From Isoetes taiwanensis (Eukaryota; Streptophyta; Lycopodiopsida; Isoetales; Isoetaceae): DNA of 64,000 nt. Below are positions 1-11,517 of the stretch, piece after piece. Below the pieces are notes generated by a model. The model saw only the letters and a program-made list of their open reading frames with translations. It was not told where the DNA came from and ran no database searches. The DNA lies in the NCBI GenBank assembly GCA_021234155.1, contig JAJEKV010000035.1, positions 7,251,891 to 7,315,890 of the forward strand. Direction: 5' to 3'. Numbering within the stretch: the first letter of the stretch is position 1; each line of letters opens with the position of its first letter. A program made the position numbers and the translations under genes.

Positions 1-402
1 TACTTCAATAATCATCAAAAATAGCCCTCGACTCGTGGTGGGCTACTAGCCCCTTCCTCTATGGCTGGCTTAAGCATAAATTCCGAGACTTCTTTGCAAG
101 CCTTACACATGCACAGGCATAAAGTTTATCTAGTAAGAAGCCTCGTCTAATAGTTCATATAAAGTCTAATGCAGAAAGTCTTGAGATGTTGTTGGAATGG
201 TATGTTCTTTGTGAATTTAGAGTCCGGTAGAAATTCGTCCAGTAGAAATTTAGAGTTAGGCAGAAATTCGTTAGAAATTCTTGCCTCAATTTCGTATCAT
301 GTTGAGAAGATCTCTCATGTTTGGTGTGAAAGAAGATCTCTCATGTTTGGTGTGAAATCTCATTTGTTCATTTGTATCAGAAAAGCATGCCAATGAAGAT
401 AA
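1..402. other. Intergenic DNA with a 26-bp tandem duplication
   Basis: No gene is recognised here. A 26-bp unit starting GAAGATCTCTCATG is present twice in direct tandem at 306-331 and 332-357. Short degenerate copies of GTAGAAATT also occur around 225-280. The short reading frame across this region is explained by the repeats and shows no known domain. Confidence 0.5.
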
Positions 403-450
403 ATGTTTGCCTTTGCTTCATTACAGTTGATAAACAGATCCTACACTAAC

Positions 451-1070
451 ATGGCATTGCAAACTGGATCAACCTGGGCATCTTTGGATGAGTTGAAATT
501 GGCTGTGAAGGATCATGCAATCGCTCATAGTGTTGAATTGAAGATTCTTAAGAGCGATCGGAAAAGGTATGCCTTTCAAACATATAATGTCTGTTTGTTA
601 TCTTCCTTCTCCAATTTGAGTTACTTTGATCCTCCTGTAAATATAGGTACACAGTAAAATGCAGTGTTGATAGTTGCAGTTGGCGTCTCCATGTTTCTAT
701 TGTTGAAAGAGGCCCCAGATGTGCTATCAAATGCATAGATGGTGAACACACATGTGCTGGGAGTTCACAACTTGGCAACAAAGAAGCCAATACTAAGTGG
801 CTTGCACATGAAACAGTAGAGAGGTTTAGGGACCAGCCGGACTTAAGACCAAAGGTGCTTATTGGTGACATGAGAAGAGAAAAGAAAGTCACTATAAAAT
901 ACGGTGTTGCTTGGAAAGCGAAAGAGGCAGCACATGCACATATTCAAGGGGACCATACTGAAGCGTACAGGAAGTTGCATGGTTACTGCAATGGAATTTT
1001 ACAGACTAATCCTGGAACTGTAGCATTCATGCAGAAGACAGACGATGGCCGAAGCATATTTGATTTTTGA
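451..1070 (+). pseudogene. MuDR/MULE transposase N-terminal fragment, two exons
   Basis: Exon 1 is 451-566 and exon 2 is 647-1070. They are joined across an 80-nt intron with a GT donor at 567 and an AG acceptor at 645-646; the junction codon AGG gives KSDRKR followed by YTVKC. The 179-residue product matches the plant MuDR transposase N-terminal domain: a basic KSDRKRYTVKC strand, SWRLHVS, then the zinc-binding HTCAGSSQLGNK and TKWLA segments, and a second part with IKYGVAWKAKE and LQTNPGTVAF. That order is typical of MULE and MULE-derived proteins. It stops at a TGA just after the NPGTVAF block, where intact transposases continue into the DDE catalytic core and SWIM finger, so no catalytic domain is present. 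It could be a truncated MULE or a captured fragment; terminal inverted repeats were not identified. Confidence 0.8.
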
Positions 1071-1476
1071 CTCAAATAATATGCTGTCTTTATCTTTAAT
1101 ACAAAATGTAATAGGCTACAACTTCTATGACAGATGTTAGGTATGGATACCAGAAGAAAATTTAGAAAGAATGCTATACGGATTCAATTGTGCTACAGTA
1201 ATTGGATCAGCTAGGATATGTACTCAACCTTAACCACATAAATCTAATGTTTTGAACCTTATCATTTAATTTACTTGTTTTGAATCCTAACCATTAAGCT
1301 ATAGTTTTGAACTTGACCATTGAATGTTAAGGTTAATATTTGGATTGCCTTATGGACTTGTTTGGATTTGATTCCCAAAAGGCTTTCTTACTTTCTTACC
1401 TTAAAATAAATGTACTTTTTAAAAGACAATTGTTTCTCCACCTATTGTTTTTCAAAACATTACATGTCTGAAAGGG
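1071..1476. other. AT-rich intergenic DNA with a degenerate short repeat
   Basis: Nothing coding is supported. At about 1226-1335 a degenerate unit of roughly 40 bp built on TTTTGAACCTTA and CCATT occurs about three times in direct orientation. Confidence 0.4.
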
Positions 1477-1950
1477 CGTGGGATAGTTTTACCCTTGATT
1501 GGGGGATCCCGGAGGTGGTGATCCCGTTCTCCGGGATCACCATCGAGAAAAAGATCCGATCCTCAGGGATCACGGTCAAGCTACTTGATTAATGGGTTCT
1601 TGCGCGGTTTTAGGAACTGATTTTCGGCGGATTGAAGCTTCACGATTCTGGTGGCTTCGCTTTGATTCCTCCTTTGCTCCTACCGCCCCTCGATCCGGCC
1701 CATTCAGACCATCCTCGGCCCGACCCCATTCGATTTGGTTGCGGATCAAGGGAGAAAATCCCACACGAAATCTGCCCCATTTTTTTTTTCAAGGGCCAAA
1801 AAAAAAAATGCGATTCTATTTAGCGATAGGGGATTAGTCCTCAGGGATCACTGCGTCGTGGGGATCGATCCTCGGGATCACCGTCGTGGGGATCCAGATC
1901 CTCGGGATCACACCTCAGGGATCCCCAATCAAGGGTAAAACTATCCCACG
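1477..1950. mobile_element. 474-bp TIR element built from GGGATCC words (MITE-like)
   Basis: The ends form near-perfect 33/34-bp terminal inverted repeats. The left end starts CGTGGGATAGTTTTACCC (1477-1510) and the right end is its reverse complement (1918-1950), differing by one G. Just inside each end are further inverted copies of short blocks such as GGGATCACC and CTCGGGATCA, so the whole body can fold on itself. No transposase is encoded; the open frames inside are by-products of low complexity. I found no clean target-site duplication: the flanks are CTGAAAGGG and ATGCGAAAG. The size and structure are those of a non-autonomous DNA transposon or foldback element; the superfamily is unknown. 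Confidence 0.75.
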
Positions 1951-3509
1951 ATGCGAAAGCATAAAACAACCTTGTAGTATTCTTTATAGTGTAATGAAAA
2001 TTGGCTTCCCATAAGGAACAACATGTATCTTTTTAGATAACATTGGTTCTCTACATATTGAGTTGATAGATATTACATGTCTAGAATGCCTAAAACAATA
2101 TTATTTTGCCCTCTGATTTTTTTCGGGGTGTTGAAAATTGGTTTAAAAACCATTGAACAACATGTGTTTATTTGGAGATATCAATACATGGTTTATGCTA
2201 AGCAATGGGGTTTTTTCCCTTCTCCTATATGTGGTTATTTATTTAGTCTTTTATTTATATATTGTTATTACATTTTCCACATGTATTTATATGTAAACCC
2301 ACTGTCCTATTTTTTAGACAAACAACCAGTGGAACCACATAAAACCACAATCACGTGTCCTAATATCGAGATCTACGCATGTAATTCTGAAGGTAAACAA
2401 TACATGGTTCCACTAAAAACAACAGTGATTACACGTTGACAAAAAATCACAAAAGCGTGTCAATTTTTTTTTCTAAGCATGGATTTTTTACGCAAAAAGA
2501 CCACAATGAGAAATTTTTATGAAAAGAAACCACTTTGTCTCTTTGTGTAAATCCGGATAAATGGGCCACGTGGACTTTTGGTGTTGTTTTTGGCATAAAA
2601 AACACTTAAAAACAACTATGGACCAAAAATTGGGGTCAGTGTGATATGGTTTTCCAATATCCTTGAGGCAATAACCTACCATCCCCTTAAAGCAATGTTT
2701 TGAATCCTTCAAAACCTTGCAAATTAAACATACCCAATTGGCCATTATCCCGTCAACTTCGGATATTGCTTAATTAATCCGTTCAAGCACCAACATTCAT
2801 AGCAACAATCCTCATGACACCTTACAAGTGCGCAGGTTGTCATTCTCGATCCCTCTCTACATTAACAACACCGACCATATACATGGTCCTCATAGAACAT
2901 GTTAGCTTTTCAAAAATGAGAGGTCAATGTCCATCCCACTACAAGAAAGAGTCCGAGATATTGATGATGATCCACACGCCATCACGAGGTTGGAACAATT
3001 TAGCCTTCCTTTCTTCTTAGAGTATGTACCTCGGCAATAGCAATTGTCCTTGCAACCTTCCTCATATCGACAAGAGCAATGATAGATAGAAGAACGATAA
3101 CAAAAAGCAAAGATAGAGCAAGATTGGGAGGCATTGCCACAATAAAGACTTCCATGGCAAATGGATTGCCACTGACACTGAGAACCAAGCATGATCCTTC
3201 CAGCTTCAAGGTGCAGACAAGAACACTAAAAAAAAAAAGGCAAAAGGTAAGAATGAACACGGAATAGAAGGCACGGCAACTAGGCACGCATGCCTGAAAA
3301 CATCCATACCTTTGCCTCCATTGCCAAAAAAGAAAAAAAAATTTGAATGCACCTCATAGCCAGAATATAGACTGTATAAGTTTGCCCTAGTTTCCAATCT
3401 CAATACTCAATGGTTCTTTGCAAAAAATAAAATCCAAATATAGGAACTTCCTTGCTCATACGGTCCTTGAGGCCAAGATTATGGGTTTCTTATTTCCTAG
3501 ATCAACTTA
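1951..3509. other. Intergenic DNA, no gene recognised
   Basis: About 1.5 kb without a supported gene. Short frames at 2077-2439, 2814-3020 and 2902-3287 show no domain or splice pattern. Several poly-A/T runs are present. Confidence 0.45.
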
Positions 3510-3708
3510 GGCTACGTTCCCATGCGCCTCCGCTACCGGGCTCAAGATTCAAGGCAAGTAACCGGAGAGTTCAAAACCCCCCCTCAATTTCTGAAAAATT
3601 CAAGCCAGCCTTGGAAGTTGACCTCAAATTGTAAAGTTAAATATGAACATGGGAACTGGCCCTGGACAAGAAATTTGGAATTCACGTGTGTTTCGTGGGA
3701 ACGAAGCC
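3510..3708. mobile_element. 199-bp MITE with TTA target-site duplication (Tourist/PIF-Harbinger-like)
   Basis: The element begins GGCTACGTTCCCATG and ends with the near reverse complement CGTGGGAACGAAGCC, giving TIRs of about 15 bp with two mismatches. It is flanked on both sides by the trinucleotide TTA (3507-3509 and 3709-3711). TTA duplications with GG-starting TIRs are the signature of PIF/Harbinger-derived Tourist MITEs. There is no coding capacity. It lies about 90 bp upstream of the promoter motif of repeat-protein gene 1. Confidence 0.7.
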
Positions 3709-3794
3709 TTAGACTATAAACTAGTTCAAAGGTTGGGACAATTTGGGTTCAAGCATTTTATTAAGGAAGATCATTGAAGCGTATATTCATTATG

Positions 3795-3902
3795 GACGAG
3801 TAAGATACTGCCACGTAGGGGAGAACGCCTCGTTATATTGGGAGCTTGCGGGGTTCATTCGCAACTTCTAAGGATTCCGCACAGCGTTCATTTGCAGCTA
3901 AG
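3795..3902 (+). promoter_or_regulatory. Promoter and 5' leader of repeat-protein gene 1
   Basis: GTAAGATACTGCCACGTAG at about 3800-3818, then GAACGCCTCGTTATATT, aligns with the region upstream of gene 2 (37329-37403) and with the duplicated copy at 36251-36320. The core here, CCACGTAG, is a decayed version of the G-box CCACGTGG found in the other two. Gene 1 (GTTCATTTGCAGCTAAGATG) and gene 2 (CTTCATTCGCAGCTATG) share the same leader just before the start codon, which supports the start at 3903. Confidence 0.6.
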
Positions 3903-5078
3903 ATGCATTCGCAGGATTCTTCCGGCGAATCGCCAAATCGTCCACATCCCCAAATCGTCCCAGATCACTCTATTCAGTCTTCTTCTGCACAGTATTCTTC
4001 CGAATCAATCGATCCTGAAGGCTCGACTCCGTCCCACTCAGAGCAATTTATTGAAGAGGATCAATCTTCCGGTTCAAGAACCGCCACAGATCAACCTATC
4101 CAGTCCTCCGGCTCATTTCCTGAACAGCATTCTTCCGAATCGATGGATTTTGAAGTCTCGCCTCAGGCCGGCACAGTGCAATTTACTGAAGATGACCAAT
4201 CTTCCGGTCCAAGAACCGCCGCAGATCAGTCTATGCAGGCCTCGGGCTCATCTTCCGAACAGGATTCGCAAGAACCTGCAGAACTTTCAATTGAAGAAGC
4301 CTTGTTGTGCCATGAGGAGCTTGATTTTTCAGAACAGCATTCTTCCGAAGCAATGGATCTTGAAGGCCCGATTCAGGCCGGCACAGTGCAATTTACTGAA
4401 GATGATCCATCTTCCGGTTCAAGAACCGTCGCAGATCAGTCTATTCAGGCCTGGGGCTCATCTTCCGAACAGAATTTGCAAGAACCTGCAGATCTTTCCT
4501 TAATGTGCTTTTATGAGGAGCTTGATTCTTCAGAAATTCTCCAAGCGGGGGCAGATTCAAGTCATACACAACGCCAAGTCGACGCGAATCACTTCTCGGG
4601 CTCATTTGCTGAGGAGAATTCTTCCGATCAAGCCTTTGGCTCATTTCCTGATGAGAATCCTTTCGATCACTCCTCGGGCTCATCTTCTGAGGAGAATTCT
4701 TCCGATCATTCCTCGGGCTCATCTTCTGAGGAGAATTTTTCCGATCACTCTATGCAGGACTCGCGCTCATTTTCCGAGCAGAATTCTAATGCATCAACAG
4801 ATTCCGAAAATGCCATGCAGGTCGACACAGTGCAGAGTATTGAACGCGCTGAGTATTTTGGCAGATCTCCAATGATCATCGAAAATGAGGTCGAAAATGA
4901 GGAGCAAGAAACAGGTTCTGAACAGGGCTTTTCTAACGGAGATGAATCAACAGAATCCAGAGCCGCAATTCCGGTCCAAGCATTGGAAAATACCGCAGAA
5001 GATCCTTTTCGCTTCGCAAGATCTCAGCAAATTCGGTCAAACAATGGAGGCGGAAGAATTTCAAGGACAGTTCTATAG
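3903..5078 (+). CDS. Ser/Glu/Gln-rich repeat protein, family member 1 (391 aa)
   Basis: I do not recognise the protein family. The start at 3903 is chosen over the upstream in-frame ATG at 3846 because the leader before it aligns with that of gene 2. The product is acidic and low in complexity, dominated by Ser, Glu, Gln and Asp. It is built from degenerate repeats: a unit of about 60 residues with QSSGSRTxxDQ, SSEQxSxE and GTVQFTEDDxSSG in the first half, then short SSGSSSEENSSDHS units around residues 230-270. The last 90 residues (VDTVQSIERAE, IENEVENEEQETGSE, SRAAIPVQ) align with gene 2. There is no signal peptide or membrane segment. Sequence homologous to the C-terminal coding region of gene 2 continues at about 5205-5256, past the stop codon, so this copy may be shortened. 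Other frames are also open because the repeats lack stops; those are shadows. Confidence 0.6.
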   Translation: MHSQDSSGESPNRPHPQIVPDHSIQSSSAQYSSESIDPEGSTPSHSEQFIEEDQSSGSRTATDQPIQSSGSFPEQHSSESMDFEVSPQAGTVQFTEDDQSSGPRTAADQSMQASGSSSEQDSQEPAELSIEEALLCHEELDFSEQHSSEAMDLEGPIQAGTVQFTEDDPSSGSRTVADQSIQAWGSSSEQNLQEPADLSLMCFYEELDSSEILQAGADSSHTQRQVDANHFSGSFAEENSSDQAFGSFPDENPFDHSSGSSSEENSSDHSSGSSSEENFSDHSMQDSRSFSEQNSNASTDSENAMQVDTVQSIERAEYFGRSPMIIENEVENEEQETGSEQGFSNGDESTESRAAIPVQALENTAEDPFRFARSQQIRSNNGGGRISRTVL

Positions 5079-5900
5079 AGCAAATTCCAGATTAGCAATT
5101 CTGGCCGACGCGGCGATGCTGGTTAGAAGAAGAGAAAGAGAAGAATCTGTAAGAAGAAGAAAGAGAAGAATCTGTAAGAAGAGAAAGATCTGTAAGAAAC
5201 CAAAATGCAGAAAGAATCTGGCGCCATAACCGGAGCATGCAGATGATCGAAGGAGCGGAGCTGAGGGCCTGTGACACCGCGGTCGGATTTCGGAGCTTTC
5301 GCGGAGTATATCAGCAATATGAAGATCCGGCCACATCCAGCCGGGGCAAGAATGTATTTGGTATTCCAATTTGGGCATTTCGAAAGAATTACGGTACTAG
5401 CAAATCTCGGCAAAATTCCTCGCGCCGGAGTAAGAATTCGATTCAAGCTCCTGGATGGCGCGCGCTGGCTATGGCTGATGGGCCTGCACATAAAATCTCC
5501 GGGCCAAATTGCTGTGGAAATGGAGGCTTCTGGGCCGCAGACTCAATTGCAGTGGATTTCTTTTGAAGATCACGCTCGTTTGAAGAATTGCAAATATGAA
5601 AAATTGCTTCCAGTTCTGCTTCAATTTTTTGCCGAATTCCATAGCTGTTCGATTTGATCATAGCTCGTTGGATTTACTTAGGTCGTATTTTCTGTACTGC
5701 TTATGCAGTTTGAGACAATCTTTTGTACTATTTGCTTTTCAAAGCTAAGTTAATTGGACGGTTATTTATTTAATCTAAAGGTAGACTTGCAAGTTCTTGA
5801 TGGAAATACCCATTGCTTTTGCCACTTATTATACTCCTGTTCAATCCAATCTGTGTATTAGGATTACGTCTATAATTTAAAAAGTTGCACAGCTTTGCTT
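5079..5900 (+). other. 3' region of repeat-protein gene 1, conserved with gene 2
   Basis: A purine-rich (AGAAGAAAGAGAAGAATCTG)-type stretch at 5127-5215 is followed by a segment matching gene 2's C-terminal coding sequence, GCATGCAGATGATCGAAG (compare 38058-38077). Further down, CATAGCTGTTCGATTTG at 5641-5657 and CATAGCTCGTTGGATTT at 5659-5675 recur at 38144-38160 and 38200-38218. At 5700-5880, CTTATGCAG, ACAATCTTTTGTA and TGGAAATACCCATTGCT recur in the same order at 38240-38570. This reads as a conserved 3' untranslated and downstream block duplicated along with the gene. Confidence 0.55.
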
Positions 5901-7612
5901 GGCTTTAGTGGGGATTAATTCTCAAAAATTAACAAAGATATGGCTTAGAACGTCTAGTTGATATGGTCTCTACTTCGACTTCACTTATGATGAAACAATA
6001 TAGAAGTTGGGTCCGTTTTTTTCCTCGGCATGCATTTTCGTGGCGCCATGTGGCGAGCCCAATATTGCGGAATGGTAGTTGGGTTAATGCATTCCGCTTA
6101 ACCGGCTGCGCAGGTTAGGGTTCTCCATTTTGTTTTTAGGGTTCATCTTTAGGGCTGCCGCCAGTTCTTCAGATGAAGCAGGTGCACACAGATCGTCAGT
6201 GCTTCATGCAGATCGAAGATGAGCATATGAAGCTTGTTTTTTACATAGATCCCCAGTGTAACACAGAAGCAGAAACGTAAAACTTCTGATTTTTTAAATC
6301 TGTTTGCTTTGCTCGCCATACCAGAGCATTTTTGAAGCCCCTTTGATCTGCTTTTGGGATCTTCTGGGATCTTGAAGCCTGGCGTGTTTTGCGGATCTTG
6401 AAACTGAGCGATTTGCGGGGATCTGCTCTGTTTTGCTCGCGCCGTTAGATCTTGAAGCCCTACTGCTTTCTTGGGATTAAAGAAGAAGCCCCGCTCTGTT
6501 TTTAAGCCCGCTCTCTTTGTTGCATTTGAAGCTTCGCCAGATCTATGAGGGAAAAAACGTCCCCAACTTCTATATTGTAGGGGAATGGAGGTTGGGGCCT
6601 CCATTCACCTATACATCATGGTTGACAAGAAAATGAGCTCAAGAAAAGATTGTGGCTTTAAATTGGACCATATAAGAGGCAAATCAATGTGGGCGAGCAT
6701 AAGGGCGAAGGAGCATTAAGGGACTAACATGGGCCCGCAAATTAGGATCTTCTAGCATGTCTCTCACGAACGTAAAGGACGGTTAGGCTGCATTCAGCCT
6801 TATCCGCCAATGTTACGTCGCCACGTGTCATATTTTCTTTTTGTGGATTTCTCCTGGCGTGGTTGCTGGTCGACATTCTGTTATTGCTGGTCGACATTCT
6901 GAATCTTGTTCCGCTCTTGCTCCACATTCTGTACAAAGAACATCTGCACCGTCCACGTGGCAGATATCAACGGCTGAAATGCGACCCCAAATCCCTTCCG
7001 TTAATCGAATGCATTTGGGCTTGATTCAGCCTTGATCAAACCGGCCTCGCCTCCGGCGTCGGCCGATTTTCTATTTGGAATCAAACTGCCTTTTCCTCTG
7101 AAACCGCTCAATACTTGTAGTGTCGTTTGCTCTTTTTAAAAAATAATCTAGATTATACATTCCTATATGGCAAAGTTTGGAACATAGTCACCTTATAAGG
7201 TTGGTATTGCAAGGCTTGTTTAATGTTGCAATTGACTACTTTTATTGATGGAAGGTGTTAGTGTCAAGCGGAAAAGATTAGCATCGTTTATATGTTTAAT
7301 TAGGGAGCAGTGTGATGTAAGGTTGGAAGATCAATTGGTTAATAGACAAATATACATGTGTGCATGTGTTTGTTCAGTTTTCAACATGAAAAATTGACCA
7401 TTCTTAATTTGGATTATTTTTAAATTTCAATACACATTTAGAACTCTATTTAGATTCTGGATTACTTGTTCTTTATTTTCTTCTTGATCAACAAAATGAT
7501 CAATTCACGTATTTCTATAGGATGTCTTCTTTGTTTAATTGGACAAGATGTTTAATTTCATAACATAAAATAGAACATGGGAAAACAATATTAACTAGGC
7601 ATGAAAAAATAG
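5901..7612. other. Intergenic DNA, no gene recognised
   Basis: No conserved protein is seen on either strand; the 151-codon frame at 6149-6604 shows no domain. A short direct repeat TTGCTGGTCGACATTCTG occurs twice near 6862-6900. CACGTGTCA at 6821 and CCACGTGG at 6953 are G-box-like words, but no transcript can be attached to them. Confidence 0.4.
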
Positions 7613-7625
7613 TTTTTTTTTTTTT
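7613..7625 (-). other. LINE 3' poly(A) tail (T-run on the plus strand)
   Basis: Thirteen T residues on the plus strand are the poly(A) of a minus-strand LINE. Read on the minus strand the sequence before it, ATATATTTGATCCTTC followed by the A-run, is the 3' end expected of plant L1-type LINEs. The ORF2 stop lies about 120 bp upstream of it. No convincing target-site duplication was found. Confidence 0.7.
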
Positions 7626-7748
7626 GAAGGATCAAATATATATTAATTGAAACTCATCAATGACATACACACACCCAGTGATATCATACACCTACATAAC
7701 TTATTTGTTTATGTAGGGATAACCACTCGGCTATGAAGCTGTAACTTT

Positions 7749-10700
7749 TTATAAAAATGATGACAGAGAGTCGTGGGCTTGGGAAGCCCACTCCTCCTCC
7801 TCAAATGCTGCAAGATATTGGCGAATCTTTTGTTTCAAAGATGGCCATATGTTACTAGGGTGTAGATATTCTTGGGAGAACACAAACTTTCTCCACCTCT
7901 TCCATATTAGCCATAGGAGCCATCCTTTGCATAGATTCAAAGCAACTCTTTTTCCAGTTTGTCAAGTTGAAGGATACAGGCCTAACAAGATCTCCTTTTC
8001 TGAAATAGAAGTCTCAAACTCTTCCTTCAATTTTTTCCATAATGATCGGAGTTCCTTGCAGTGCATAAAGCAGTGTTCAATTGTTTCTTCTTCTCGCTCG
8101 CATATTGGGCAACTCGATGATACATCTCTGTGAACTTGTTCACTAATATTTTACCCTGCATGCTCTGTGAATAATTTGCCATAGCAGTGTGGAAACCTTT
8201 GGTGGCGGTGGCTCCTCAAACTCCTTTCCATATTTTGGTGACATGGTTATCTTCTAATGTTAACTCCCATTGAGAGGGAGATTTATCAATTCATTCACAT
8301 GTAGGACCTTGCTTTTGAAACAAAATGTTTTTATCAAGATTTTTTCACGAGGTAGCGAAGCACCTACTTGTGGAACCGCATAAAGCGGAATATTATCACT
8401 TACCATGTTCCAAATTTGCTTATCACACGTCTTCAGGTTAAACTTGCTTTGGAATGACTCCCAGGAACATTGTACCCCACTTTGATACCAATCTCCAATG
8501 CAAGATAAACCTGCCCCCGTCCATCTATTTTGTGTTCTTTTGTTCACCACCAAGAAAAGTGGCTCACGGCCTCTGTTGATTTCCATTTGCAGCTACCACA
8601 AAGGCATAGACACGGAGGTACAATTTTTGATATCCAGACGCCATAAAACTTTTACTACCTCCCAAGCTTCTAATAGTCCTTTAAGAAATGGCGAGACTCC
8701 TGCATATGGTCTCAATTTATAAAAGAGGGCCCAGGGCAATTCTGCTTTATGAGAAGGTTTTCTGCAAGGCGTGCAATGAATTAGTGATTGTTTTAAAAGC
8801 TCAAGGCCTGGGGATTTCGAGTCCTGTTGGAGAATTTCCCACATGAATTTGCAGACTAAGATCTTATTGTGCAACTTAAAGTCGAGCTTTCCTAATCCCC
8901 CTTGAGCTTTGGATCCCCGAACACTTTCTCCACGCTACTTTGACATTTGCTCCTACCTCATTTCCACCCCAGACAAAATTTCGCACCATTTTTGTTAACT
9001 CTGCTAGCTTTGATTCAGGAGCCAACAACACCGATGTAGCATAAATATGATTCTTAGCTACAACGATCCTTCCTGCCATGGAGAGTTTACTAACCTTCCA
9101 CCATCTCAAATGTTTGTCTAAATTGAGCAAGATCTCATCCCATAAGTTCGAGGATGAGGTGCATACCCCGATTGGAATGCCGAGCAACTTCGATGAAGAC
9201 CCAACAGGTACTATGGTCCAAGGGAAAGTGGTGACATGAGTCAGAAGGGGCTCATCTAATGGCCAAATAGCTGCACATTTGCCCCAATTGAGAAAACACC
9301 CTGATGCTATAGTGAAAGAATCGATGAAACGCGCGGCATTCAAGAGATTATCTTAGAGGCTTTTAAGAACAAAAAAAAGTATCATCGGCATATTGATTCT
9401 GATTTCTTTGCGATCCATCGACATCTGTAGGCACTGTTATAACCCTATCTTTCCTTTGCCATAAGTAGCACTTGAGATAGTCATACGCAACAATGTTAAA
9501 AAGGAAAGGCACCAAGGGGCATCCTTGTCTAATGCCCCTGCTTACGTTGAAAATAGGGGAGGTCTCTCCCAAAACTAATACAGATGCACGCGATGATTTC
9601 AATAGCTTTGTCACAATACTGGTAAACTTCTGTCCACAGCCGAAAGCAAGCAACATCTTGTGTAAAAAGGACCAGCTCACACTGTCATATGCCTTCGTAA
9701 AGTCAAGTTTTAGGTAAAGCACCTTTTGACGTGTCTTTCTTGCCCAATGTATGCCTTCAAAAGTAGCCGCAATATTACTGAGAATACTTCTGCCTGGAAT
9801 AAATCCGGACTGAATATCAGATATATGATCCATTAGAATAGGTTTTATTTTTTCTGCATAACCTTTTGCTATAATTTTGTAAAAGGTTGATAGCAGTAAT
9901 AGGTCTCAATCCCCTCACGGTTTCAGTTCTTTCACCTTTGGGATTAGGGTGATACAACCAGTATTTAATTTGCTATCAAGTTTACCTACATGTAGAAAGT
10001 CCCGATCAGCACTGTACACAAGAGGTTGTACCCATTCCCGGTATTCTTGAAAGAATTCTGCTGGAATGCCATCAAGACCCGGACACTTATTTTTGGCTAG
10101 AGAGTAAACGGCCTTACGCAACTCTTCAATGGATAACGGTTGTCCTAGCTGTTCCCTTTGCGTAGGGATACCTTAGATATAACTTTTGAGAGAATTAACT
10201 TCTCAAAGCAATCTTGAAAATATATATTCTTCTTCTTAAAAAAATCTTCAAAATGTTTAGAGACGAACTCCTTTACCTGTTGTGGGTTTCGAATAATGAG
10301 TCCATCCTCTCCCTGTACTGAAGATAATATGGCTGCTTGTTTCCTCTGCTTTGCTACTCTAAAAAAGAAACCTGTGCATTTTTCACCTTCTTTGATCCAC
10401 GTCAATCCTGCTTTAGTCCTTGCTTGTGAATTTTGATTTGTTCTAGCCTCTTAATTTTCTCTAGAACCATCTTTTCCGTTTCGCCTGTGCTAGTACCATT
10501 TCTTTTAAGTTCTGTCAATTCTTTGTAAAGTGATTCCAACAAAGCATTTTCCTCGGCCACCTTGTTACGACCCCAAACCTTAGCAAATTTTTTAACTGCT
10601 GCCAGAGATGCAATCATTCCATGTCTGTTTCTGCTAGCCGCTGTCCAAATCTGCTTACACTGATCTTTAAAATCTGCATCTTTAAGAAATCTGGGGTTCA

Positions 10701-11462
10701 ACTTGAAGATTGTCTTTACCAGTTTAGAAGTATTAACTCTGGAAGAGCATATAATCTGCAGATTGTGATCCGAAATAGAATTCTCTAAGAAATTATGACG
10801 GTATAGTAATATGTTCATTTCTTGCACGACCTGAGAGTTTACATAACACCTATCATGTCGTGCATATGCCCTATCATCTCCAATCCAACCATTACACCAC
10901 GTGAAACCTGGGTCTCCCTGTAGTTCCATAAATCCCAACTCATTAAGCATGCTCAGCCACTGTTCCCTTTCGAATCCACGCACAACCTCGATCCCGCTCC
11001 CATATCTGTCGCTACTAGTTTCCACCATATTAAAGTCCCCAACCATAATCCACCATATATCTCTATCAAAGTTTTTCAGCCTGTTCTTCACACTGGCCCA
11101 CATGGAAGCTCTTTGTCTGGCTTGATTATGTGCGTAGATATTTATTACTCCCCATTTTTTACCATGAGCGTACTAGGTTACTATTGCGCACCTCCCAAAA
11201 TGATCTGTATATGTCGATAAAAGATTCAACTATTTTCTCCATGCAATAAATGTTCCCGCACTAGAGCTGCCACTAGACGACATGATGCCCATATAATCTT
11301 TTCCTAGTATGTTAAGCAGAACCCCAATTTCTTCCTTTTTACATTTATGCTCCTGCAAACAAACAATATCTGGAGAATTTTTTTTCAATGCTAGAGCCTA
11401 CTGCCTTTGGCCTCGGAGGATTTTACCCCCCTGATGTTCCAGCTAAGGATTTTATGTTCCAT
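7749..11462 (-). pseudogene. LINE ORF2: endonuclease and reverse transcriptase, decayed
   Basis: A plant L1-type non-LTR retrotransposon ORF2 read from an ATG at 11462. An apurinic-type endonuclease comes first: the start MEHKILSWNIRG, then a QEHK block, GDFNMVETSSDR and SISDHN. The reverse transcriptase follows: KNKCPGLDGIPAEFF, SGFIPGRSI, KLDFTKAYDSVSW, GIRQGCPL and the catalytic YADD at about 9370. Next comes the conserved region with KLLGIPIG, LSMAGRIVVAK and FVWGG. The C-terminal part, with WTGAGLSC and a CPICER.E.IEHC-type zinc segment near 8100, ends with a stop at 7749. Frameshifts and stops break the frame in several places (for example near 10400, 10140, 9910, 9360 and 8880), so the copy is inactive. 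Its ORF1 is displaced to 19723-21283 by an insertion. Confidence 0.92.
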
Positions 11463-11517
11463 TAGAAAATATATTCGACTGATTGACATCTCAAAGTGTT
11501 GTTCTCCCAATCTTGGT
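11463..11517 (-). other. LINE ORF1-ORF2 linker, proximal part
   Basis: Read on the minus strand this segment is open and continues directly into ORF2. Joined to 19723 and above, with a single AT at the junction, it continues the frame ending PRKKRV at about 19730 and runs through to the ORF2 methionine without a stop. This fixes the edge of the 8.2 kb insertion to within 2 bp. Confidence 0.8.

Noticed and set aside
4441-4722. Minus-strand protein with SPRxDRKxSxQ repeats
   Set aside because: It is the antisense reading of the gene 1 repeats, open only because the repeats lack stops in that frame.
6149-6604. 151-codon minus-strand frame
   Set aside because: No domain, no homology to neighbours and no supporting splice or promoter context; open by chance.
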